Shown here one piece after another: positions 22,357 through 28,364 of a stretch of 28,364 nucleotides of DNA. The number at the start of each line of letters is the position of its first letter. The first letter of the stretch is position 1. The stretch spans positions 1 to 28,364 of the IMG/VR virus record IMGVR_UViG_3300030328_001715; one strand, 5' to 3'. The notes under the pieces are model-generated. The model ran no database searches and had not been told where the DNA came from. It worked only from the letters and a program-made list of their open reading frames with translations. The position numbers and the translations under genes were made by a program. Source of the stretch: a virus.

Positions 22357-22412
22357 TTGTAGCTAGAGGATGTGGTGCTGTTACACGAAAGAAAGTAACT
22401 ACAATTACATAA
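22337..22412 (+). pseudogene. Probable internally deleted small phage gene
   Basis: ATG at 22337 reads MTKLCPNCS then stops. One base out of frame, another reading frame runs ARGCGAVTRKKVTTIT to TAA at 22410-22412. From memory, MTKLCP is the start and RGCGAVx..RKK-VTK the end of a common short phage protein family. Here the middle is missing and the ends are in different frames. Its stop overlaps the next ATG as TAATG, and it could start at ATT 22356, overlapping the stop of the previous gene. Either a remnant or a gene with an unusual start. Confidence 0.4.
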
Positions 22413-22510
22413 TGCCTAAAAATAATTACTACACACAAAGACAATGGGATAGAGTTGTTGGGTATGGTAAAGTTCCAGATAAATATAAACTAAAGGAAAA
22501 AGGACGATGA
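22412..22510 (+). CDS. Small hypothetical protein, 32 aa
   Basis: ATG 22412, 32 codons, TGA at 22508-22510. The product is MPKNNYYTQRQWDRVVGYGK followed by a basic end. Start and stop both overlap neighbours (TAATG upstream, ATGA downstream), which is better evidence than its length. It may mainly couple translation to the gene at 22507. A longer in-frame form could start at ATG 22369. Confidence 0.45.
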   Translation: MPKNNYYTQRQWDRVVGYGKVPDKYKLKEKGR

Positions 22511-22965
22511 TTGATCCATTAATGGCTTTTGCTGCATTAAAGACAGCTAGTAGTACAATATCCAGTGCTGTTAAAGCCGGTAAAGATTTAGCTTCTTTGG
22601 TTGGTCCTATCACAAGACTAGCTAAAGCTGAAGCTGATTTATCATTTGCTGCCGAAAAGAAGGGTGGTATACTTGGTAAATTAACGGGAGCAGAGCAGAC
22701 AGCAATCGATGCTCACTTTCGTAAAGAGGAAGCCAATCGTATCCGTGATGAGATGCGAGAACTATTTATGTTGTTTGGTTCTCCGGGACAGTGGGAGAGA
22801 CTACAAGCTGAGATAGCTGCGGAAAGAGTTCGTCGTAAGAAAGCTTTGGAGGCAGAGGCTCGTCGTAAACGTCGACTAAAGAATATGATTATTTTAACAT
22901 TGTCTTTAGTGACAGCAATAACTATACTAACACTTGAAATAATGTACTTAAAAGGAGCACTATAA
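22507..22965 (+). CDS. Phage protein with C-terminal membrane segment, 152 aa
   Basis: The protein has 152 residues. Residues 1-60 are small and helical (LMAFAALKTASSTISSAVKA), then a charged helical region (RKEEANRIRDEMRELFMLFG, ERVRRKKALEAEARRKRRLK) and a C-terminal membrane segment (IILTLSLVTAITILTLEIMY). This matches a widespread phage protein found near neck and tail genes (memory). The start has AAGGAAAAAGGACG. It might be a membrane-interacting or injected protein; function not established. Confidence 0.72.
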   Translation: MIDPLMAFAALKTASSTISSAVKAGKDLASLVGPITRLAKAEADLSFAAEKKGGILGKLTGAEQTAIDAHFRKEEANRIRDEMRELFMLFGSPGQWERLQAEIAAERVRRKKALEAEARRKRRLKNMIILTLSLVTAITILTLEIMYLKGAL

Positions 22966-22966
22966 A

Positions 22967-23473
22967 ATGGTAATGATACGAAACAGAAAGACAGTGAAAG
23001 GTAAGCTAGGTAATACCAGACCTAAGACTACTGACTTTAAAGCAATTGCAAACAGAAACAAAAAGAAAAAGACTACAACTAAAACAGTAAAGAGTAATAG
23101 ACCTACAAGTTCTAAAGTAAAAACTAATAGAGCTGTTTTAAAAGAAAAAGTTAAATTAGCTGAAAAAGGTTTGGGTAGACCCAATCAAGCATTCTTAGGT
23201 GGAATGGGAAAACAAACACCTAAACCTAAAACAAAGAAAACTAAAAGAGTTATTGATAGAGCTGTAAGAAGAGCTGAGCCAACTAAAAAAGCAAAAGTAA
23301 GAAAAGCTATGGATAATATTGCAATAGGCGATCAATACGGTAGACCTTTTGGTCTGAAAGCTGGTGGTAAAGCATCTAAATACAGAATGAAGGGTGGAGG
23401 TAAGACATCTAAGTATATGGCTAAAGGTGGTAAGACTTCCAAATACATGGCAAGAGGTGGTAGAGCTAAGTAG
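22967..23473 (+). CDS. Very basic protein with C-terminal GGKxSKY repeats
   Basis: The protein has 168 residues, strongly basic (runs such as NRNKKKKTTTKTVKS). The C-terminus holds three copies of a 10-11 residue repeat, GGK-A/T-SKY-x-M, with SKY at 137-139, 148-150 and 158-160, and ends GGRAK. It should bind nucleic acid or be packed in the head. The start has AAAGGAG a few bases upstream. Short GG-containing tails also occur in the 895-residue protein. Function unknown. Confidence 0.7.
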   Translation: MVMIRNRKTVKGKLGNTRPKTTDFKAIANRNKKKKTTTKTVKSNRPTSSKVKTNRAVLKEKVKLAEKGLGRPNQAFLGGMGKQTPKPKTKKTKRVIDRAVRRAEPTKKAKVRKAMDNIAIGDQYGRPFGLKAGGKASKYRMKGGGKTSKYMAKGGKTSKYMARGGRAK

Positions 23474-24141
23474 TGGCTTATACGATTTCTAACATCCCAC
23501 ACTTTAAGTGTTGGGTGAGGAAAGAGTTCACGCATAACCACGAAAAATACCAAGGAGAGTTTCTCCATGCTTTGGCTTTTGCAGTGTGCACTATTCCAGA
23601 CCGTTGTTTAGGATTTCAAGTTGTGTTTACAGGATGTGGAGAAGACCATCCGAATCCCCACGGAGGAGCTATGTGGGCACGTATACCAATAACGGCTTTA
23701 GTGGGGGACACACCGTTCGATGAATGGCCGCCAAATATCCAGACTCATTTAGCTCAACCTTGGGACTGCTCCAGTCGTAATCATGCTGTCATTAGAATGG
23801 ATCGAATTAGTTCAAGTCCGTGGTTGTGTAAGATAGCCGGAGAGTTCTATAATGGTAAGTACATGTTTACGGTTGATTATACCGACAGTTATATATCGGA
23901 TGATCCAGCACAACATAAACAATCACATGTGTTGGAATTAACATCGGGTCCGTATAAAGGTTGTATAGTAGCATTACCAAACAATCGTGTACGTGTAACC
24001 AATCCTGCACTATGGGTTGTTGGAGAAGGACCACCAGACTTTGTACCGTCACAGTGGGAACACTCCGCAGAGCAACACGATAGTTATATGGATTGGGAAA
24101 CAACATTTAATAATTTGTATTCAGATAAGGATAAAACATGA
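23473..24141 (+). CDS. Hypothetical phage virion-region protein, 222 aa, GTG start
   Basis: The protein has 222 residues; the GTG at 23473 overlaps the previous TAG. Sequence such as HFKCWVRKEFTHNHEKYQGE, GAMWARIPITALVGDTPF and IRMDRISSSPWLCKIAGEFY is well folded and mixed, with many aromatic residues. I remember this as a conserved uncharacterised protein of marine phages placed before neck genes. The stop overlaps a ten-codon mini frame that precedes the tail factor gene. Function unknown. Confidence 0.78.
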   Translation: MAYTISNIPHFKCWVRKEFTHNHEKYQGEFLHALAFAVCTIPDRCLGFQVVFTGCGEDHPNPHGGAMWARIPITALVGDTPFDEWPPNIQTHLAQPWDCSSRNHAVIRMDRISSSPWLCKIAGEFYNGKYMFTVDYTDSYISDDPAQHKQSHVLELTSGPYKGCIVALPNNRVRVTNPALWVVGEGPPDFVPSQWEHSAEQHDSYMDWETTFNNLYSDKDKT

Positions 24142-24172
24142 GTGAAAAGAAAAATAAAGACGATAGGTAATC

Positions 24173-24865
24173 ATGGCAACTTCAGGAACAACAACATTCA
24201 ATCTAGATATAGCTGATGTAATTGAAGAAGCTATGTCTATGTTAGGTGGCGAACAGGCTCTAGGGTTTGAACCACTAGAAGCACGACGCACACTTAATCT
24301 TCTCCTTATCGATTGGATGAACCGTGGTATATTACTATGGAAACAAAACATTGCTACATTAGATATTACAAACGGCACAGCTAAATATACATTACCAACT
24401 TCACTTATAGATATAACTGAATTAGTTCACAGAACAGTCAGTGGCTCAACAGATACTGATTTAGCTTTGACAAGAATAACAATGGAAGCTTATCAAAGAA
24501 TTACCAACAAAACACAAACAGGTAGACCAACACAATATGCTATTAACAGATTAAGAGATGCAGCTGAATTATATTTGTGGCCTACTCCTGATGCTACAAC
24601 GTCAAGTGGTACACCAATATTGTCATACTTTAGCTTTAATAAAGTTGAAGATGTAAACAAATCTAACCAAGATCCTGATGTTCCTTTTAGATTCTTACCA
24701 TGTTTATCAACAGGCTTAGCTTATAAGATGTCTATTAAAAGACCGGGCATTACATCAGAACGAGCCAGTATGTTAAAACAAATGTACGAAGAAGAATTAA
24801 CATCAGCAATGTATGCAGATAAAGAAAGAGCTAGTCTTTTGATTAAGCCATCGTTTAGGTTATAA
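24173..24865 (+). CDS. P22 gp4-like tail accessory factor / head-to-tail adaptor
   Basis: The protein has 230 residues. The family pattern is clear: IADVIEEAMSMLGGE, LEARRTLNLLLIDWMNRGIL, WKQNIATLDI, TAKYTLPTSLIDITE, and RLRDAAELYLWPTPD, ending with ALAYKMSIKRP-type and EELTSAMYADKERASLLIKP. P22 gp4 binds below the portal, extends the channel and closes the filled head. It starts right after the mini frame and its stop overlaps the next start. Its size is a little above P22 gp4. Confidence 0.85.
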   Translation: MATSGTTTFNLDIADVIEEAMSMLGGEQALGFEPLEARRTLNLLLIDWMNRGILLWKQNIATLDITNGTAKYTLPTSLIDITELVHRTVSGSTDTDLALTRITMEAYQRITNKTQTGRPTQYAINRLRDAAELYLWPTPDATTSSGTPILSYFSFNKVEDVNKSNQDPDVPFRFLPCLSTGLAYKMSIKRPGITSERASMLKQMYEEELTSAMYADKERASLLIKPSFRL

Positions 24866-25134
24866 TGGCAAAAGGTAAGTATGCATACTTTATCTGCGAT
24901 CGATCAGGGTTTAGATTTAAATACTCTGAACGAGTCAAAGAGCCAACGGGATTAGTAGTTGGAGCTTCGGAAACGGATGGTCGATATAATATATTAGATC
25001 ACCCGCAGAACAAAACTCCAAGGATTAATGACGATGAAAACTTGAGGGATGCACGTCCAGAAGTCGCACTAGCTACAACTGGTGATGCTGGGTGGAGTCC
25101 TGATGATTCAACATTTACAAAGAGAGGTAACTAA
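24865..25134 (+). CDS. Small conserved phage protein, 89 aa
   Basis: The protein has 89 residues starting MAKGKYAYFICDRSGFRFKY with an HPQNKTPRINDDENLRDARP middle. Relatives I remember keep the KYAYxICDRSGFxFxYSE motif and often carry extra cysteines, here lost except one. It starts on the stop of the tail factor (TAATG), so it is coupled to it. It probably belongs to the neck or to a minor virion protein; no function established. Confidence 0.72.
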   Translation: MAKGKYAYFICDRSGFRFKYSERVKEPTGLVVGASETDGRYNILDHPQNKTPRINDDENLRDARPEVALATTGDAGWSPDDSTFTKRGN

Positions 25135-25136
25135 AA

Positions 25137-25574
25137 ATGGCCATTACACAAGCTGTATGTAATTCCTTTAAGTCGGAAGTTTTACAAGAAGGGCATCAGA
25201 TTAAAACTGATACCTTAAAGATAGCTTTATTCACAAGTGCGGCTTCTTTGTCTGCGGGTACGGCTGCGTACTCAACGTCTAATGAAGTTGTATCAAGTGG
25301 TGGGTATGCTCCTGGTGGAGGCACACTAACTGGTGTGACTATTTCACTTGGTGGTACATCTGCTTCTGGTGGAACAGCAATTATTGATTTTGCTGATATA
25401 TCTTTTACAAGTACAACATTCTCAGCTAGAGGAGCATTAATATATAATTCATCTAATAGTAATAAAGCTATTGCTGTTTTAGACTTTGGGTCTGATAAAA
25501 CGTCCACTAACGGTACGTTCACTGTTTCATTCCCAGCTGCTGCTGCCGCCACTGCTATTATCACACTTTCATAG
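25137..25574 (+). CDS. Beta-rich virion/fibre protein, 145 aa
   Basis: The protein has 145 residues, rich in Ala, Ser, Thr and Gly. The N-terminus NSFKSEVLQEGHQIKTDTLK and LKIALFTSAASLSAGTAAYS are typical of a common phage virion protein, followed by repeated strands ending in an Ala-rich tail. It is probably a tail or head-fibre component. The start has AGAGG upstream. An open frame on the other strand arises from its skewed codon use. Confidence 0.75.
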   Translation: MAITQAVCNSFKSEVLQEGHQIKTDTLKIALFTSAASLSAGTAAYSTSNEVVSSGGYAPGGGTLTGVTISLGGTSASGGTAIIDFADISFTSTTFSARGALIYNSSNSNKAIAVLDFGSDKTSTNGTFTVSFPAAAAATAIITLS

Positions 25575-25590
25575 TCGAGGTTAATCGTCT

Positions 25591-26559
25591 ATGTCTGTGG
25601 TTACTAGTGGATACGGTAGAAATACTTGGAACTCAGGTGCATGGAACCGAAGTGTTGTAGACCGATCGGTTACGGTAACAGGAGTTTCATTATCTACTAC
25701 TCTTCGTTCTGTAGCAGTCACTATTCCAGGCACGGCTTTTGTAACTAACGCAGGAATAAATTTATCTCTTCGTAGTGTAGCTACAGCAGCTAATGCGAGT
25801 GTATCTGTTACCAGAGCAAATATAGGATTTAGTTTACGATCAGCAACTGTTGAAGTTATTAAAACACAAAATGTTACAGGGGTAGCATTAGTAACTACAC
25901 TTCGTAGTTTGACTATTACAAGCAGTCCAAAAGTTATTCCATCTCAAGTCGTTGGAACATTTAGTCTTGGAACTCCATTTATTAAAGCCGGTATTGAAGT
26001 TGATGTTACTGGAGTGTCGGGTGAATTTGATACAGGTAATGAAAGTTCACAAGCCGGAGCTAACCCAGTAATATATAATGCACGAACATTTAGAGTTACT
26101 GTTGTAGATGTGGGTGGTAATAAATATTTTATAGATGGTAAACAACAATATGGTTTAAATCTTGTTAAAGGTAGAACTCTATATACCTTTGACCAATCTG
26201 ATAGTTCTAATGATGGTCATCCATTACGATTTTATTTAGATGCAGCTAAAAGCACACTTTTTTCAACTAATGTTTATACAGTAGGAACTCCGGGTAATGC
26301 TGGAGCTTATACACAAATCTTTGTTGTAAATACTGGACCAACTACGTTATACTATCAATGTAGTGCACATGCAAATATGGGAGGTAAAGCAAACTTTCAA
26401 CCAATAATGAAAACAAGAGTTGTATCACCAAACATAAATGGTGATGGTAACTTGGTATTAACAGGAGTTAGTGCTAGATTTAGAACACATATAAGAGGAA
26501 TATGGACACCGAAAGTTTTTGGTGGTACTTCTGAAATATGGAAGGCTAAAAAGATATGA
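25591..26559 (+). CDS. Virion protein with LRS repeats and a cupredoxin-like domain
   Basis: The protein has 322 residues. Residues 27-110 have four repeats with LRS at 38, 60, 82 and 104, exactly 22 residues apart, and TGV-x-L before them. Residues about 160-275 form a cupredoxin-like domain: TFRVTVVD, YFIDGKQQYGLNLVKGRTLY, TFDQSDSSNDGHPLRFY with H210, and YYQCSAHANMGG with C257, H260, M263 in the place of type 1 copper ligands. Similar DQSDSSN-CHM domains occur in marine phage structural proteins (memory). The copper role is not proven. The end overlaps the next start by four bases. Confidence 0.72.
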   Translation: MSVVTSGYGRNTWNSGAWNRSVVDRSVTVTGVSLSTTLRSVAVTIPGTAFVTNAGINLSLRSVATAANASVSVTRANIGFSLRSATVEVIKTQNVTGVALVTTLRSLTITSSPKVIPSQVVGTFSLGTPFIKAGIEVDVTGVSGEFDTGNESSQAGANPVIYNARTFRVTVVDVGGNKYFIDGKQQYGLNLVKGRTLYTFDQSDSSNDGHPLRFYLDAAKSTLFSTNVYTVGTPGNAGAYTQIFVVNTGPTTLYYQCSAHANMGGKANFQPIMKTRVVSPNINGDGNLVLTGVSARFRTHIRGIWTPKVFGGTSEIWKAKKI

Positions 26560-27218
26560 GTATAACATACAACCAATTAGTAAGCAGAATTAAAACAACA
26601 AGTGAAGACACCAGCACAGAGTTTGTTGGTGATATCCCAGCTTTTATAGAAAGAGCTGAAGCACGATTAACAAGAGAAATAGATTCATATGGTGTTGTGC
26701 AATATGCAACATCAAATATGGTTGTTGGTGATCCGTTTATTACCAAACCATTAAATACACTTATTATTAAAAATTTAAATATTTTAAAGTCTGATGGCAC
26801 ACGTATTAATTTATTACAAAAGACCGATGAATATTTAAATGACTATTGGCCACAACGTACAAGTATAGGAGTTCCTCGGTATTATGCTAACTTTGGTTTT
26901 GATAATTTACTGATAGCTCCCACACCAGTGTCGGCCTATGATTGTGAAATGTCTTATATTGTCCAACCAACAGCAGCAACCTCAGTGCACCAAGAGAATT
27001 TCTTTACCAAATATTGTTCTAATGCATTGTTTTATGCTAGTATGAAGGAAGCTTGTATGTTCATGAAGAATTACTCAGCAGCTCAAGTTTGGGAACAAGA
27101 GTATCAACGAGCCTTTACTGACTTATTGAATGAAGCTAGAAGAACAAGACAGGATGATATGAGAAATAATGCCTCACCAGCTGGAGGCGATAATACATTA
27201 GTAAAAGGAAGTAATTAA
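26556..27218 (+). CDS. Adaptor-type neck protein (SU10 adaptor-like)
   Basis: The protein has 220 residues. TYNQLVSRIKTTSEDTSTEF, then FIERAEARLTREIDSYGVVQ, PLNTLIIKNLNILKSDGTRI, GVPRYYANFGFDNLLIAPTP and the strand DCEMSYIVQP fit the phage adaptor family of SU10-like neck proteins. A second adaptor besides the gp4-like one is notable. The start has GGAAGGCT upstream and overlaps the previous stop (ATGA). It would connect the head and tail or fibres. Confidence 0.78.
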   Translation: MSITYNQLVSRIKTTSEDTSTEFVGDIPAFIERAEARLTREIDSYGVVQYATSNMVVGDPFITKPLNTLIIKNLNILKSDGTRINLLQKTDEYLNDYWPQRTSIGVPRYYANFGFDNLLIAPTPVSAYDCEMSYIVQPTAATSVHQENFFTKYCSNALFYASMKEACMFMKNYSAAQVWEQEYQRAFTDLLNEARRTRQDDMRNNASPAGGDNTLVKGSN

Positions 27219-27220
27219 TT

Positions 27221-28159
27221 ATGCCCAGTACGTATACAACTAGACTCAGATTAGAGAAACAAGCTGACGGTGAAAATGCAAACACTTGGGGTGATCGTCT
27301 TAATCAACAAGTTATTGATATGGTTGACGAAGCCATTGGTGGTGTAGTCGTTGTCAGTACAACAGGAGCCACAACATCATTAACTGCGACTAACGGTGCA
27401 GCCGATCAGTCTCGTAATGCTGTATTAAGAATTGAAGGAACATTAGGGTCAAACTCTACGATTGTAGTTCCTAGTGTTGAGAAATTATATGTTGTTGATA
27501 ATCAAACAACAGGTGGTACATATACCGTTAAACTAAAGACAGCCGTAACAACAACAAATGTTATTGCCCCTCGTGGTGGTTCAAAGTTTATTTATTGTGA
27601 TGGAAAAAATGTACACAATGCTGTTGACCCAGTAGGTGTAAGTGCGTTATCTACAGAAGGTGGTGCTGTTGGTCCTATCACTGTGGGTGGTACGGTATCA
27701 GCTACAGCCATAGACTCAACAAGAGTTATCACAACAAGTATTAGTAGTTCCATTACCGATACAACTAAACTATTTGCAACAACAGCTATATCTGTAAGTG
27801 CTGTTGACTCACTGGGTAAACAACTTAGAATTACAAAGTCAGCCGTTGCTGATATTGTTTCATTAACTGATGCATCAACGATCTCAGTAAACTTCAACAG
27901 TGGTCAAAACTTTGATGTTAGATTAGGTGGTAATAGGAACTTAGGTGCTCCGACCAATGTTCAATCTGGGCAAACCGGGAGTCTCTTTGTTCGTCAGGAC
28001 GGTACTGGATCAAGGACGTTATCATTTAATAGTGCTTACAAGTTTGTTGGGGGCACGGCTCCGACATTAACAACGTCAGCTTCTGCCGTTGACCGTATTG
28101 ACTACGTTGTGTTATCGAGTTCTAGTGTGCATATGGCGGCATCACTAGATGTTAAATAA
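27221..28159 (+). CDS. Tail fibre/virion attachment-type protein, 312 aa
   Basis: The protein has 312 residues. The first 45 residues (YTTRLRLEKQADGENANTWG, then DRLNQQVIDMVDEAIGG) are the typical attachment part of phage tail fibre proteins in marine phages. The rest is beta-rich and Thr/Ser-rich, with a repeated GTV and LRITKSAVADIVSLTDAST. The C-terminal end SGQTGSLFVRQDGTGSRTLS resembles fibre caps. The start has AAAGGAAG upstream. It should bind the host or join further fibres. Confidence 0.8.
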   Translation: MPSTYTTRLRLEKQADGENANTWGDRLNQQVIDMVDEAIGGVVVVSTTGATTSLTATNGAADQSRNAVLRIEGTLGSNSTIVVPSVEKLYVVDNQTTGGTYTVKLKTAVTTTNVIAPRGGSKFIYCDGKNVHNAVDPVGVSALSTEGGAVGPITVGGTVSATAIDSTRVITTSISSSITDTTKLFATTAISVSAVDSLGKQLRITKSAVADIVSLTDASTISVNFNSGQNFDVRLGGNRNLGAPTNVQSGQTGSLFVRQDGTGSRTLSFNSAYKFVGGTAPTLTTSASAVDRIDYVVLSSSSVHMAASLDVK

Positions 28160-28173
28160 TACAAGAGGTATAA

Positions 28174-28364
28174 ATGGTATTTCAAAATAATGTTCTTTCA
28201 GGTGCAGGTGGATCAGGCACAACCGTACACACAATAGACCAGTCAATTAGGTTTAACTCTGATGATAGTCCTTATATGTCAAGAACTTTTGGTACAGCAA
28301 CTGATGCAAATAAATGGACATTATCTGCTTGGTCTAAATTAGGAAATGGGAGTGGAATGAGATT
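28174..28364 (+). CDS. Tail fibre-type protein (LamG/concanavalin-like), cut by window edge
   Basis: An open frame from ATG 28174 to the right edge, 63 codons, begins MVFQNNVLSGAGGSGTTVHT and continues IDQSIRFNSDDSPYMSRTFG and WTLSAWSKLG. This is the start of a domain (DQSxRFN...YLSRT...WTxSxW) that is common in marine phage fibres and resembles LamG or concanavalin-like lectin domains. AAGAGGTATAA lies upstream. The gene is partial, so length is unknown. Confidence 0.75.
   Translation, partial: MVFQNNVLSGAGGSGTTVHTIDQSIRFNSDDSPYMSRTFGTATDANKWTLSAWSKLGNGSGMR

Noticed and set aside
24138-24170. Ten-codon frame MSEKKNKDDR between 23473-24141 and 24173-24865
   Set aside because: Starts in an ATGA overlap and ends two bases before the next ATG, so it may pass ribosomes on, but it is too short to call a gene.
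25196-25564. Leftward 122-codon frame inside the 145-residue virion gene
   Set aside because: Antisense opening caused by Ala/Thr/Ser codon bias; no binding site or neighbours on that strand.

Overview
The window is a piece of a tailed double-stranded DNA phage genome (Caudoviricetes), AT-rich and densely packed, most likely an uncultured marine podovirus-like phage. Evidence from the sequence: terminase small and large subunits, a P22-type portal, a scaffold-like protein, a Mu gpT-like major capsid protein, a P22 gp4-like tail accessory factor, a second (SU10-type) adaptor and several beta-rich virion or fibre proteins all lie in one rightward array. No tail tape measure, sheath or long-tail genes are seen. 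The marine assignment rests on remembered similarity of many small proteins and of the cupredoxin-like fibre domain to marine phage proteins. The host cannot be read from the window. No integrase, repressor, polymerase, tRNA or CRISPR array is visible here.

Layout. (1) 1-3871, leftward: about fourteen very small genes packed with stop/start overlaps and a near-uniform AAGGAGAC ribosome binding site, including one GP88-family protein; probably an early or host-interaction region. (2) 3872-4461: a divergent control region with a leftward extended -10 promoter, a rightward extended -10 promoter, a recurring TAGRATAGT motif, a large leader hairpin and two adjoining palindromes. (3) 4462-5075: a short rightward unit of two unknown genes with its own promoter and a strong intrinsic terminator. 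(4) 5212-6710, leftward: a three-gene cassette with two SAM methyltransferases, lying against the flow of its neighbours. (5) 6868 to the end, rightward: packaging and virion genes. Packaging (small terminase, large terminase) is followed by a 1088-residue portal carrying a C-terminal pesticin/T4-lysozyme-like domain. Then comes an island of three modifying enzymes (Fe(II)/2-oxoglutarate oxygenase, FkbM methyltransferase, sulfotransferase), a GroES-like co-chaperonin, scaffold, head proteins and major capsid protein. A terminator-like hairpin follows, then small basic and membrane proteins, an 895-residue polyvalent protein, adaptors and fibre proteins. The last gene runs off the right edge.

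How it fits together: the late array can supply DNA packaging, head assembly (with a phage GroES probably adapting the host chaperonin for capsid folding), neck and fibres. The five modifying enzymes (three methyltransferases, one oxygenase, one sulfotransferase) are accessory and may change a glycan or small molecule on the virion or host surface. The most unusual items are the portal-lysozyme fusion, the cupredoxin-like virion protein with a 22-residue repeat, the control region with its hairpins, and what looks like an internally deleted small gene near 22.4 kb.
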